DNA of 64,000 bases from Haloarcula salinisoli. GTDB lineage: Archaea; Halobacteriota; Halobacteria; Halobacteriales; Haloarculaceae. Positions 33,173 through 41,848 of this stretch are shown here, piece by piece. The stretch lies in contig NZ_RKLQ01000001.1 in NCBI RefSeq assembly GCF_019599405.1, positions 1,178,001 to 1,242,000 of the forward strand, read 5' to 3'. The notes under the pieces were generated by a model, which was not told the DNA's origin, ran no database searches, and saw only the letters and a list, made by a program, of their open reading frames with translations. Both the position numbers and the translations under genes were made by a program. Each line of letters opens with the position of its first letter. Position 1 is the stretch's first letter.

Positions 33173-35347
33173 ATGAAAAACACACGACGCGAAACACTGA
33201 CCGCGATCGGCACCGCTTCACTCTGGACGACACTCGGTTCCGGGGTGGTACTGGGTTCGACGACCGGTTTCACCGGGACGGGGTCACCGATTCAGAAAGC
33301 CATCTACGACGTGACCCAGTCACGTGAGGGGCCATATCTGGTCGCTGCGAACGGGGACGTGCTCGCACGCCGGGCGGCCACAGCGGCCGACGACACCGAC
33401 TACGAACAGGTGCTCGACGCGGGACTGCGCGCGGGGGACAAGACGTTCTACGGGACCGACTCGACGGACGACGGTCGGAACGTCTGGCTCGCCGGCGAGA
33501 GCGGTCGCGTGGGCTACTACGACGCGGTCGACGAGCAGTTCACGGACTACTCGAACCCAAACGGGCTCTCGCCAACCTGGCGTGACGTTGCTGTCGCGGG
33601 CGTGGCTGGGCGCGACAAGGTGTATCTGTTCGGCGACGGTGGCGAGGTCCTCGTGGGAGAGCGCGACGGGCCGGGGATGGAGTGGGAGTCCGCCGCCGTG
33701 TTCAACGGTGGGAACACGATATACGGGGGGTCTCTCGTGGACGAGACCACCGGCTACTGCTGTGACTCGACCGGGACGGTGTACGAGACGGTCGACGGCG
33801 GGTCGACGTGGACGAACATCGGCATCAGACGGACCAACAAGCCGATGTACGACATCGATGCCGTGGCCACTGACACCGTCACCGCTGTCGGAGGTGGCGG
33901 CCGGATATTCGAGTACGACGGCACGGAGTGGAGCAAGTACAAGCCAGGGTCCAGCGACGTTCGCGGGGTCGACCGCACGACCGACGACCAGGTCGCCGTC
34001 GGCGTCGGCGGCCGCCTCTACACTCGGAGCTCGGATGGCTGGAGTGTCACGAATTTCGACAGTTCGAAGACGCTCCGCGGGGTCGCACTCGATACGACCG
34101 GTAGCTACCCCGACGCGGTCGGCGGCAACGGCGGGCAGATATTCGAACGTGGAACCTACACCGCCTACCCTGACGACCTCCGCCTCGAGTCCGCCGACAA
34201 GCCGTCGATCGGCTACGAGTTCGACGTCTCGGGTCCCACGACCGGGACCGACCGGAACGAACTCGACGACGACGTGACCCAGACGACGACCGGCTACACG
34301 GTCGAGGGGTCAGTGGGCGACGGTGATAGGGTCGACCGCTACCGATACGGCGGGGACGTGAGCGGCTTCTCGGTGACGTCCGGTCCCGCGAGTAAACTGA
34401 CGACAGTTCGGAGTGGCACCGAGGTCTCGGTCGAACGGCTGACCGACCGGACGTGGACCGAGGTCGCGACGCCCGTCGACGTGACTCTCTACGAGATAGT
34501 CGAGACGACCGGCGCGTTCTACGCCGCCGGAGAGAGCGGTCGCATCATCAAAACTGACTCGAACGGTGACTGGGTCGTCGTCACGAAGACCGGCGTCAAG
34601 GGCGGGGGGAACACCCTCTACGGCGCGGGGGTCACCGACGACCGGGCCGCGGTGTGGGTCGCCGGTGGGAGCGGCGTCATCGGCCGCATCGACCCGTCCA
34701 CCGACGAAATCACGGACTACTCGGACACGGAGACCTACACCACGACGTGGACGGATGTCGCCACGGCCGGCACCACAGAGTCAGAGACAGTCTATCTCGT
34801 CAACGGCTCCGGCGAGGTAGTTACTGGCGACTACGACGGCACGACGCTGACCCTCGGTGACGCGGTCAAACCGGGCAACGGGTCGAGCATCCGCGGTGTC
34901 ACCTGCATCGACGCGGACCTCGCGTACGTCTGTGACGACAACTCGACGGTGTACGAGACCCGCGACGGCGGCGCGACCTGGACAGACATCGGCATCAGCT
35001 GGGCCGGGGTGACGCTGTACGACGTGGCCGCCGTCGGCCGAGACGACATCACGGTTGTCGGCGGCAGCGGCCGGCTCTTCCGATACAACGGAGCGGTCTG
35101 GACGCTGACGAAGCTCGGCGGCAACAGCCGCATCGGCGTCGACCGGTCGGCCGACCGCGGCGTCGCCGTCGGCGGGAGCGCGGAGGTGTTCGAGCGGGAA
35201 ATCGAGGGGTGGACTGAGACCTACGAGGACGCCTCGGACGTCACCCTGAACAGTGGTATCGTCGTCCGTGACGACTCGACGGCCTCGAAGTACGCAGTCG
35301 GTGGCAACGGGGTCGCCCTTCGACAGACCATCGACGACCCGCTCTAG
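33173..35347 (+). CDS. large secreted beta-propeller protein with internal duplication
   Basis: A 724-residue exported protein. The N-terminus NTRRETLTAIGTASLWTTLGSGVVLG is Tat-like without a lipobox. Two homologous halves are evident, about residues 80-335 and 450-715. Each has N(V)WLAGESG/VWVAGGSG, TDYS..., WT/RDVA, VYLFGDGGEV/VYLVNGSGEV, TVYETVDGGSTWTNIGI / TVYETRDGGATWTDIGI, and TAVGGGGRIF / TVVGGSGRLF. These are YCF48/BNR-type propeller blades. A linker with a beta-sandwich-like VEGSVGDGDRVDRYRYGGDV lies between them. An AT-rich promoter (33137-33160) precedes it. The function is unknown. Confidence 0.75.
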   Translation: MKNTRRETLTAIGTASLWTTLGSGVVLGSTTGFTGTGSPIQKAIYDVTQSREGPYLVAANGDVLARRAATAADDTDYEQVLDAGLRAGDKTFYGTDSTDDGRNVWLAGESGRVGYYDAVDEQFTDYSNPNGLSPTWRDVAVAGVAGRDKVYLFGDGGEVLVGERDGPGMEWESAAVFNGGNTIYGGSLVDETTGYCCDSTGTVYETVDGGSTWTNIGIRRTNKPMYDIDAVATDTVTAVGGGGRIFEYDGTEWSKYKPGSSDVRGVDRTTDDQVAVGVGGRLYTRSSDGWSVTNFDSSKTLRGVALDTTGSYPDAVGGNGGQIFERGTYTAYPDDLRLESADKPSIGYEFDVSGPTTGTDRNELDDDVTQTTTGYTVEGSVGDGDRVDRYRYGGDVSGFSVTSGPASKLTTVRSGTEVSVERLTDRTWTEVATPVDVTLYEIVETTGAFYAAGESGRIIKTDSNGDWVVVTKTGVKGGGNTLYGAGVTDDRAAVWVAGGSGVIGRIDPSTDEITDYSDTETYTTTWTDVATAGTTESETVYLVNGSGEVVTGDYDGTTLTLGDAVKPGNGSSIRGVTCIDADLAYVCDDNSTVYETRDGGATWTDIGISWAGVTLYDVAAVGRDDITVVGGSGRLFRYNGAVWTLTKLGGNSRIGVDRSADRGVAVGGSAEVFEREIEGWTETYEDASDVTLNSGIVVRDDSTASKYAVGGNGVALRQTIDDPL

Positions 35348-35425
35348 AGATTCCGGGGACTGCGTAGCCCCCGAAATAGTGGCAACCAGTAGATATTTAT
35401 CCACCCCACAACAGCCTCCGGTAAC

Positions 35426-35536
35426 GTGGATATCGGCCTCGCCGTCGCGATACTCGTCTTCATCGGTGCCTGCTACACGGTGTTCAGGTGGTTCCTGAAG
35501 GGCGGGGGTGGGCTCAACAGCGAGTGGTCTCGCTGA
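35426..35536 (+). CDS. 36-residue predicted membrane microprotein
   Basis: A GTG-initiated ORF encoding one hydrophobic helix (IGLAVAILVFIGACYTVFRWF) and a basic/Gly-rich tail (KGGGGLNSEWSR). A TATA-like AGATATTTAT about 30 bases upstream would give a near-leaderless message. There are no homologues I can name; it is short enough to be chance, but the wobble bases and promoter fit a gene. Confidence 0.45.
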   Translation: MDIGLAVAILVFIGACYTVFRWFLKGGGGLNSEWSR

Positions 35537-35588
35537 CCCACACCGGTTAGTTCCAGCATTTATCCACACCGAGGTCCAACTCTCGGCC

Positions 35589-36269
35589 ATGCCAATGAAA
35601 GGAGACGGCGTGGCGACGGACTGGACGGAGACGAACCGCTGGGAGCGGGGTGCCAGCTGGCTGGCCTATCCCGACGAGACGATGCAGCGGGCGAGCCACG
35701 TGCTCGGGACCGACGCCGGCGCTATCGTCGTCGACCCCGTCGACGCCGAGGGTATCGACGAGCTCTTCGCGGACTTTGGCGACGTCGCTGGCGTCATCGT
35801 CCTCCTGAACCGCCACAAACGGGACTCGGCGGCCATCGCGAAGCGCCACGACGTGCCCGTCTACGTCCCCGAGGCCCTGGCCGGCGTCGAGGACGACATC
35901 GACGCGCCCACCGAGCGGGTCCACCGGCAGATTCCGGACACCGACTACGGCGTCCACGAGCTGACGAGCAACGCCGTCTGGCAGGAGGCAGCGCTGTACG
36001 GCGACGAGGACGATACATTGGTGGTCCCGGAGGCCGTCGGGACGGCCGATTACTTCCTGGCCGGTAGCGAACGGCTCGGCGTCCACCCCATGCTGCGGCT
36101 GACGCCGCCGACGAAACTGAACCGCCTGACCCCCGAACGGCTACTCGTCGGTCACGGACACGGTATCATGGACGACGCAAGCGGTGCGCTCGCGGACGCA
36201 GTCCGGGGGTCTCGCGGCCGAACGCCGGGGCTGTACGTCAAGAATCTGAAGTCGTTCGTGCTGGGGTAG
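35589..36269 (+). CDS. metallo-beta-lactamase-fold-like haloarchaeal protein
   Basis: A 226-residue protein. The order of segments resembles an MBL fold without the full metal set: SHVLGTDAGAIVVDPVDAEGIDELFADFGDVAGVIVLLNRHKRDSAAIAKRHDVPVYVPE-type sequence, then TVVPEAVGTADYF-like VVPEAVGTADYFLAGSERLG, and LLVGHGHGIMDDASGAL. The HxHxDH motif is replaced by NRHKRDS, so it may be catalytically altered. It starts at MPMKGDG (35589); MKGDG at 35595 is equally possible. Confidence 0.65.
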   Translation: MPMKGDGVATDWTETNRWERGASWLAYPDETMQRASHVLGTDAGAIVVDPVDAEGIDELFADFGDVAGVIVLLNRHKRDSAAIAKRHDVPVYVPEALAGVEDDIDAPTERVHRQIPDTDYGVHELTSNAVWQEAALYGDEDDTLVVPEAVGTADYFLAGSERLGVHPMLRLTPPTKLNRLTPERLLVGHGHGIMDDASGALADAVRGSRGRTPGLYVKNLKSFVLG

Positions 36270-36339
36270 GCGGCCACGGGCTTTTGCTGCTCGGGCCAGG
36301 CGGCGACGGGATTATACGACCACCGCCCGAAATTCGGGT

Positions 36340-36750
36340 GTGGTGTACGTTACACGCGGTCTCGTCGAAACGTTGCTGCGGATGGCCAGGGAGGCTGAGC
36401 CGGACGACGTGACTATCTCGCTGGCCATCACCGAAGCCGGAGAGCTGCCCGAGGCCGACCTCGACCCCGAGACACCGGTGTTTACGGACTTCTATCTCCC
36501 GTCGGCTGGCAGTTCTGTCAACGCAGTCTTCGGGATGGACCTGGGGACTCCGGCCGGGCAGACCCATGGCCGCTTTGTCTCCCATCCCGACGGCTACATG
36601 GGCGTCAGCAAGCTCGATGACCTCCACGAGGTCATCTTCGTCGCCATCCCGCCGTGGGACACCGAGAGCTTCGGCGCGTTCGACCGGTCGGGACGGACCG
36701 TCGAGGTCGATATTCTGGATATCGAACCGCCCGAGGAATCGCTGGCCTAG
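36340..36750 (+). CDS. conserved haloarchaeal protein, weak JAB/MPN resemblance
   Basis: A 136-residue protein starting at GTG (36340 or 36343), MVYVTRGLVETLLRMAREAEPDDV. The middle reads FTDFYLPSAGSSVNAVFGMDL then GRFVSHPDGYMGVSKLDDLHEVIFVAIPPWD. SHPDG followed by a Ser and Asp is reminiscent of a JAMM motif, but the HxH pair is absent, so metal binding is doubtful. I cannot assign a function. Confidence 0.6.
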   Translation: MVYVTRGLVETLLRMAREAEPDDVTISLAITEAGELPEADLDPETPVFTDFYLPSAGSSVNAVFGMDLGTPAGQTHGRFVSHPDGYMGVSKLDDLHEVIFVAIPPWDTESFGAFDRSGRTVEVDILDIEPPEESLA

Positions 36751-36758
36751 CGGGTGCG

Positions 36759-36968
36759 CTACTCCAGGTAGCCCAGGTCCCGCAGCTGGTCAGTGATATC
36801 CTGGAACTGTGCCTCCGTCAGTTCCCCTTCGCGCTGGTGTTCGACCACGATACTGCGAAGCAGGAAACGGACGAGGTCCGACGTACTGGAGAAGCTGGTC
36901 CCCTCGATAGTCTCCTCGACGCGTTCGGCGAGGTCTTTCGGTATCGAGACCGTGGTGTAATCGGCCAT
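36759..36968 (-). CDS. ribbon-helix-helix (CopG/Arc) regulator
   Basis: A 69-residue protein: DYTTVSIPKDLAERVEETIEGTSFSSTSDLVRFLLRSIVVEHQ is a textbook RHH, with one beta strand (TTVSIP), helix A, and helix B after a Ser-Thr turn. A C-terminal acidic helix follows (LTEAQFQDITDQLRDLGYL). These act as dimers on short palindromes and often repress themselves. A TGTCAC-N7-GTGACA palindrome lies upstream (37003-37021). No toxin gene is beside it. Confidence 0.85.
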   Translation of the reverse strand: MADYTTVSIPKDLAERVEETIEGTSFSSTSDLVRFLLRSIVVEHQREGELTEAQFQDITDQLRDLGYLE

Positions 36969-37002
36969 ATCTGAGCCATGCCACGGGGGCGGAAAACGAT
37001 TG

Positions 37003-37021
37003 TGTCACGATGCCAGTGACA
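37003..37021. promoter_or_regulatory. TGTCAC-N7-GTGACA palindrome upstream of the RHH gene
   Basis: Perfect six-base arms, centre about 44 bases before the RHH start on the minus strand. A reasonable operator for the RHH protein; unproven. Confidence 0.4.
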
Positions 37022-37028
37022 GCACTGC

Positions 37029-37181
37029 TCAGCGAGGCTCGTCTGCCTCGGTGTCGAAGTGGCCGGCGGTCGCCGTACTGGTCGGTGAGAACATCAGCGG
37101 CGCGCCGTCCGTGGAACGGGTGCCAAACTCGGGGGTCGGATACGATTCGTCGTCGGTCGGGGTCGTGATTGTGGTTGTCAT
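37029..37181 (-). CDS. 50-residue Thr/Asp-rich small protein
   Basis: MTTTITTPTDDESYPTPEFG start, acidic, Thr/Pro-rich, DEPR end, no hydrophobic helix; probably disordered. G/C-rich wobble positions fit coding. It overlaps a 27-codon upstream ORF by four bases (ATGA) and shares its promoter (AACTTTTATT, about 37290-37300). Unknown function. Confidence 0.45.
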   Translation of the reverse strand: MTTTITTPTDDESYPTPEFGTRSTDGAPLMFSPTSTATAGHFDTEADEPR

Positions 37182-37261
37182 CCGGGGGGTCGTGTCGGGT
37201 CGCAGCGGTGGTCGGTAGTGGAATCCTCGCGTCCTGGCGTGTGAAGCATGCGTACAAGCAT
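37178..37261 (-). CDS. 27-codon leaderless-type upstream ORF
   Basis: ATG at 37261, product beginning MLVRMLHTPGRED, stop overlapping the next ORF start (GGATGA). A TATA-like element centred near 37291 predicts transcription starting 2-4 bases before this ATG. CATGC-N6-GCATG (37247-37262) covers the start and could be an operator. It may serve as a coupling leader. Confidence 0.35.
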   Translation of the reverse strand: MLVRMLHTPGREDSTTDHRCDPTRPPG

Positions 37262-37344
37262 GAGGTACCACCTGCTTTCTCCCCATATGTAATAAAAGTT
37301 CATGATTTATCCCTCGAACTGACCTGGCACCTACCGAGAGACAC

Positions 37345-38517
37345 TCACACGACCAGGCGCTGTTCGTACTCGGTGAAGTTCTCGTAGCCGTCCTCGGTGA
37401 CCACGGCGATGTCCTCGATGCGGATGCCACCGATGTCGGGGTCGTACAGGCCCGGCTCGATGGTGACGACGTGGCCGGGTTCGAGTTCATCGCCCGAGGG
37501 CGAAAGCCGGGGGAGCTCGTGGATGTCCAGGCCGACACCGTGGCCGGTGGAGTGAATGAAGCCCGTCTCGGCGCGGTCGTCGCTGCGCAGCGTCGGCAGT
37601 CCAGCCGCCTCGTAAACGTCACAGACGGCGTCGTGGACGTCCGCTCCCGTGGCGCCGGGTTCCAGTGCGTCGAAGGCGGCCGTCTTGGCCCGCTCGGTCA
37701 GGTCGTACCACTCTCGTACCGTGTCGCTGGGCTCGCCCTTGCAGAACGTCCGGGTCATGTCGGCGTGGTACTTCGTCGTCTTGTCGCGGGGGAAGATATC
37801 GAGGATGATCGGCTCCCCGGCGGTCAGCGGCCCGCTACCGCGGTCGTGGGGGTCGGCAGCGTCGGCCCCGCAGGCGACGATAGTCTCGTCGAGCGAGCAG
37901 CCGTGGCGCAGCAGCGTCACCTCTATCTCTTCCTTGACGCGCTCGCTGGTCAGTACCTCGCCGTCGTACTGCAGCGTGCCGTCGTCGGCTACCCTCGCTG
38001 CACTAAGCAGGTCTTCAGCCGCCTGCATCGACGCCTCGTTGGCTTTCTGTGCCGCCCGGACGTGCTCGATTTCCTCGTCGGTCTTGGTCGCGCGAATCTC
38101 GGTGATGGTCCCGTCGGTGTCGGGCGTCACGTCGACGCCCCGGGCCCGGAGGCCGTCGGCGGTCCGCAGCGGGAACCGCGGCGGGACCGCCACACTGTCG
38201 ACGCCGTAGGACTCGAGGAATCGGGCGAGTACGTGCGAGACCGCCGCCTCCGAGCCGTGCTCCTCGACCAGTTCGGCGTGGTCGAAATCGACGTAGCGTT
38301 CGACCGTTGTGGCACGCGACTCTCGTTTGGCCCGCCCGAACTCCAGGCTCCGGGGAAAGAGCAGGTGCGTCTCCCCGTCGTACAGCGTGACGAAGGGGTC
38401 CGGGGCGTCGAACCCGGAGAGGTAGTACTGGTCTGAATCCGTCGAGTCCGCGTCGATGAGGTAGCCGTCCGTGTCGGTCGATTCGAGAAAGTCGTCGAGT
38501 CTGGCGAAGTCTGGCAT
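37345..38517 (-). CDS. M24-family Xaa-Pro aminopeptidase/dipeptidase
   Basis: A 390-residue M24 metallopeptidase: a creatinase-like N-terminal domain (residues 1-150) and a pita-bread catalytic domain. Metal ligands are readable: Asp in [21 protein letters not shown], His in [18 protein letters not shown], Glu in [28 protein letters not shown] (two Glu). It cleaves bonds before proline in peptides; prolidase or aminopeptidase P cannot be told apart here. The start [13 protein letters not shown] at 38517 is the natural one; a longer frame to 38661 is unlikely. Confidence 0.88.
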   Translation of the reverse strand: MPDFARLDDFLESTDTDGYLIDADSTDSDQYYLSGFDAPDPFVTLYDGETHLLFPRSLEFGRAKRESRATTVERYVDFDHAELVEEHGSEAAVSHVLARFLESYGVDSVAVPPRFPLRTADGLRARGVDVTPDTDGTITEIRATKTDEEIEHVRAAQKANEASMQAAEDLLSAARVADDGTLQYDGEVLTSERVKEEIEVTLLRHGCSLDETIVACGADAADPHDRGSGPLTAGEPIILDIFPRDKTTKYHADMTRTFCKGEPSDTVREWYDLTERAKTAAFDALEPGATGADVHDAVCDVYEAAGLPTLRSDDRAETGFIHSTGHGVGLDIHELPRLSPSGDELEPGHVVTIEPGLYDPDIGGIRIEDIAVVTEDGYENFTEYEQRLVV

Positions 38518-38859
38518 ACCAGCCAGTCGGGGCGGGGACGGCAAAGGGCTACCGCCGTCTGCTGACTCGTTCATATCCTGTGGCCGAGGACACAATCCGG
38601 CAACTGGCGGGTAATTCACTGCCACCTGCAGGAGACGAACGCTGTTTGGCATCCAACTCACGGGCGCTCTGTGGGACCCAAGGAGAGGTCACGTATGCAG
38701 TCCACTCGAACGTCGACGACTACACGCATACCATCGAGGCCCGGACGGTGATGCAAACTGGCGACGAAACGGAACTGGGAGCGAGCAAAGCAACCACGAT
38801 ACGAAGCGAGGCGATGTAGCGGCCGGAACAGTTATTTTCCCGCCTCAGGAGTCTGTGCC
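38518..38859. other. intergenic region, no convincing gene
   Basis: A 342-base gap between the divergent peptidase and lipoprotein genes. A GTG-started plus-strand ORF (38580-38819) exists, but its composition (MAEDTIRQLAGNSLPPAGDE) shows no family or promoter support. AGTTATTTT near 38828 and AGGAG eight bases before the next ATG look like the promoter and ribosome site of the lipoprotein gene. Confidence 0.5.
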
Positions 38860-39282
38860 ATGATACAGAGCCGGCGGACGTTTCTCGGTATCGTGAGTGG
38901 AGTCGTGGCCCTGCTACCTGGTTGTAATGGAACGGGGAGGGAGACGACCGAGGGTGAAGCGGGGTCGACTGAGACGGCGGCCACCGCGACGCCGCCCGAG
39001 AGCGAGTCGACCGCAACGATACAGTACGACGGGGGACCGGTGACGCTTGACGAGTACGGGGAGGCCAGTGTCGAGCTCACCTACGAAACCTCGGGCGGAA
39101 CCGTCGCGGACGCGGACTTCTCGATCATCGCCCAGCCTTCGGGGTCGGGTGCGGGCATCCTCGAGTACGACGACTACGCCGAGGTCCAGTTCGACACGCG
39201 CGGCACGTACACGGTCCAGTTGACCGTGACCTTCGCCGACGGGACGCGGGCGAGAGACACTGTGGATATCTCGGTCGAGTGA
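38860..39282 (+). CDS. predicted Tat lipoprotein with PKD/Ig-like domain
   Basis: A 140-residue protein: MIQSRRTFLGIVSGVVALLPGC is a Tat signal with lipobox Cys22, then a Thr/Ala/Glu linker, then a single beta-sandwich (ATIQYDGGPVTLDEYGEASVELTYETSGGTV, YAEVQFDTRGTYTVQLTVTFADGTRARDTVDI) of PKD/Ig-like type. It probably sits on the cell surface. Partner unknown. Confidence 0.66.
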   Translation: MIQSRRTFLGIVSGVVALLPGCNGTGRETTEGEAGSTETAATATPPESESTATIQYDGGPVTLDEYGEASVELTYETSGGTVADADFSIIAQPSGSGAGILEYDDYAEVQFDTRGTYTVQLTVTFADGTRARDTVDISVE

Positions 39283-39384
39283 GTCAGGAGAGCGGCCCGA
39301 ACCACACCGTTACCACGAGGTGTCGTAACGGCTGTGACAGCGCGGAGACGGGAGTATATCACTCTGGCGACCCTTCCCCCAACT

Positions 39385-40398
39385 GTGACCGACGACGCAA
39401 TCGGTGCCGAGGGCGTGGAGCTCACCTACGCCGACGGGACCCAGGCCGTGCGGGGTATCGACCTGACGGTCCCGCGTGGGGAGTTCTTCGGCTTTCTCGG
39501 GCCCAACGGCGCAGGCAAGACCACGACCATCAAGACACTCGTGACCCTCCTTCGGCCGACGGCTGGCTCCATCACGGTCAACGGGTTCGACGCGCTGCGG
39601 GAGGGGCGGGCGGTCCGCGAGACGGTGGGATACATGGCTCAAGAGACGAGTATCGACCCCGAACTCACCGCTCGCGAGAACCTCCGCTTTGCCTGTGATT
39701 CCTACGGCGTGGCCCGAAGCGAGCGGGCCGAGCGCATCGACGAACTGCTGGACCTCGTGGGCCTCGCCGACGTGGCCGACAAGCGGGCAGACGACTTCTC
39801 GGGCGGGATGAAGAAACGCCTCGACGCCGCGACGGCGCTAGTTCACCGGCCGCCGCTCGTGTTCCTCGACGAGCCCACGACCGGACTCGACCCGAAGGCC
39901 CGCAACCGCCTCTGGGAGTACTTCCGACGTATCAACGAGCGCGGGACGACCATCTTCCTGACCACCCAGTATCTGGAGGAGGCCGACGCCCTCTGTGAGC
40001 GGCTGGCCGTCATCCTCGACGGCGAAATCGTCTCCGAGGGCTCGCCGGCGGAACTCAAACGCGAGGTCGGCGGGGAGATTCTGGAAGTGGACGTCGACGG
40101 CGGAGAAAGCGACAGGCAAGCGGCCGCCGACATCGCTCGCTCGGTCGACCTCTTCGAGGCCGACGCGACCGTCGACGTGACCACGGAGGGCATCACCGTG
40201 ACCTCCGAGCGGGCCCGCTCGCGGGGGACCGACCTGCTGGTCGCGCTGCGGGACGCCGACATCGCCGTGACGGGGTTCAACGTCCGGGCACCGACGCTCG
40301 ATGACGTGTTCCTCGCCATTACTGGCGAACACGTCGAGACCGAGAAGGGCTCCGAGCCGGTAGATTCCCTCGCTGCCGACGGGGGGACTGGCCCGTGA
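39385..40398 (+). CDS. DrrA-type ABC transporter ATP-binding protein
   Basis: A 337-residue ABC-2 exporter ATPase: Walker A FLGPNGAGKTTTIKTL, Q-loop YMAQETS, signature DDFSGGMKKRLDAATAL, Walker B PPLVFLDEPTTGLDPKARN, switch His replaced in IFLTTQYLEEADALCER (Gln in place of His, as in many DrrA proteins). The C-terminal DrrA extension follows (TLDDVFLAITG). GTG 39385 is chosen because a TATA-like GTATAT near 39352 predicts a start just before it. It overlaps the permease gene by 4 bases (GTGA). Confidence 0.9.
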   Translation: MTDDAIGAEGVELTYADGTQAVRGIDLTVPRGEFFGFLGPNGAGKTTTIKTLVTLLRPTAGSITVNGFDALREGRAVRETVGYMAQETSIDPELTARENLRFACDSYGVARSERAERIDELLDLVGLADVADKRADDFSGGMKKRLDAATALVHRPPLVFLDEPTTGLDPKARNRLWEYFRRINERGTTIFLTTQYLEEADALCERLAVILDGEIVSEGSPAELKREVGGEILEVDVDGGESDRQAAADIARSVDLFEADATVDVTTEGITVTSERARSRGTDLLVALRDADIAVTGFNVRAPTLDDVFLAITGEHVETEKGSEPVDSLAADGGTGP

Positions 40399-41276
40399 GC
40401 TCCGAGCGTCCGACGGCGGACGAGGAGCCAGCCGAAATTACCCGCTCGGGCAACTCCTTCCGGGGCGACGTCTGGGTCAACTTCGTCCGCTGGAACATCA
40501 AGGCGGTCCGGAACCCGTTCGTCCTCGTCGTCTCGCTCGTCCAGCCCATCATCTTCCTCGTCCTCTTTACGCAGGTGTTCGGCCAGGTCGCCACGGGCGC
40601 GGTGAATCAGGGGGCCGCGGAGATCAGCTACGAGACCTATCTGGTGCCCGCTATCTGTATGCAGGTGGCCCTGGCGGCAGCGGCGACCTCCGGCGTTGGA
40701 CTGGTCAACGACATCGAGAACGGGATGTTCGAGAAGGTGCTGGTCAGCCCGATGAACCGGACCGCCGTGTTCCTGGGCAAGACCGCCGCCGAGGTCGTCC
40801 GCATCGCGGCCCAGATACTCATCATCATCGGGCTGGGCGTCCTGCTGGGGGCGGAGGTCGCGACGGGTGCCGTCGGCGCGCTGGGCATCGTCGGGGTGGG
40901 TATCCTCTTTTCGTTCTGGTTCAGCGCGCTCTCGAACACCATCGCCGTCATCACGAAAGACCAGGAGTCGACCATCATCGGCGCGAACCTGCTCCAGTTC
41001 CCGCTGTTGTTCGTCTCGACGGCCTTCCTCCCGCTGGCGGTCCTCCCGGGATGGATTCAGACCGTCGCGCGGTTCAACCCCGTGACATACGGCGTCGACG
41101 CTGCGCGAGCTATCATGCTCGGTCGTGATGTGATGACAGTCGTCGAGATAACGGCGTTCGGTGGCATCTACGACACGCTCGTCCCGGCGGTCGCGGTTCT
41201 GCTCGCGCTGGCGGTCGCCTTTGGCAGCGTCGCCGTCCACATGCTCCAGCGAGCGTCCAGCGCGAACGTCCAGTAG
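40395..41276 (+). CDS. ABC-2-type permease (DrrB family)
   Basis: A 293-residue permease with six membrane helices. It has the ABC-2 signature FVSTAFLPLAVLPGWIQTVARFNPVTYGVDAARAIML near the C-terminus, and EIENGMFEKVLVSPMNR-like VNDIENGMFEKVLVSPMNRTAVFLGK in the cytosolic coupling loop. It pairs with the upstream ATPase. The substrate is unknown; relatives export lipids, drugs or polysaccharide. Confidence 0.9.
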   Translation: MSSERPTADEEPAEITRSGNSFRGDVWVNFVRWNIKAVRNPFVLVVSLVQPIIFLVLFTQVFGQVATGAVNQGAAEISYETYLVPAICMQVALAAAATSGVGLVNDIENGMFEKVLVSPMNRTAVFLGKTAAEVVRIAAQILIIIGLGVLLGAEVATGAVGALGIVGVGILFSFWFSALSNTIAVITKDQESTIIGANLLQFPLLFVSTAFLPLAVLPGWIQTVARFNPVTYGVDAARAIMLGRDVMTVVEITAFGGIYDTLVPAVAVLLALAVAFGSVAVHMLQRASSANVQ

Positions 41277-41353
41277 GTCTGTGGAGACCCCCCTCCACCG
41301 CCTCAGTATCATCAAGGCTACTGGTTTATACCCTCAGCGACCCTCTAGAAGGT

Positions 41354-41782
41354 ATGGCAACAATCTCTTCACGCTATCCCATCGCCACAGGCGCCGGAGA
41401 CCTCACGCGCCGTACGACCGGCGGCGTCCTCGTCGGCGTCGTCGCGGCGCTCGTCGTCTCCGCCATCGTTACCACACTCGGCCTCGACCTCGGCGTAAGC
41501 GGCGCCCAGAGCCCGTTCGGCGCAGTTCCCATCGTCATGTCGACCGTCGTCTCCGGCGCCGGCGCCGCCGTCGCCTACGCTGTCCTGGTCCGCGTCACCG
41601 ACCGACCGGTCCGGAAATTCACGGTGTTGTCGGCCGGCGTCTTCGTCGTGATGCTCATCCCCGTCGTCGCTATCGCGCCGTCGCTGGGCCTCACCGCGGT
41701 CGGACAGGGCGTCCTCGTCCTGTTACACGTCGCCGTCGCCGTCCCGCTGGTCGCGTTCGTCGCTGGCGCGGTTCGTCTGTAA
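41354..41782 (+). CDS. DUF6069-like four-helix membrane protein
   Basis: A 142-residue protein with four membrane helices (TGGVLVGVVAALVVSAIVTTL, VIVMSTVVSGAGAAVAYAVLVRV-like, VLSAGVFVVMLIPVVAIAP, GVLVLLHVAVAVPLVAFVAGAV). The pattern fits DUF6069. Its location after the exporter operon may be incidental; a TATA-like GTTTATACC lies about 25-35 bases upstream. Function unknown. Confidence 0.65.
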   Translation: MATISSRYPIATGAGDLTRRTTGGVLVGVVAALVVSAIVTTLGLDLGVSGAQSPFGAVPIVMSTVVSGAGAAVAYAVLVRVTDRPVRKFTVLSAGVFVVMLIPVVAIAPSLGLTAVGQGVLVLLHVAVAVPLVAFVAGAVRL

Positions 41783-41848
41783 CTCCGATTTTCCGTGCAG
41801 AGTTCCGAGAGCGGTAGCCTCTTGTCGCCCGCCTGCAATCGCCCGAGC

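Noticed and set aside
36790-37257. 155-codon minus-strand frame over the RHH gene
   Set aside because: Starts at TTG and overlaps a convincing RHH gene and a better-supported small ORF; Arg/Pro-rich shadow composition.
38580-38819. GTG-started 79-codon ORF in the peptidase-lipoprotein gap
   Set aside because: No family resemblance, no ribosome site or promoter, and mixed codon use; kept only as intergenic note.
39843-41315. 490-codon minus-strand frame opposite the ABC exporter
   Set aside because: Antisense shadow of two genes with intact Walker and permease motifs.
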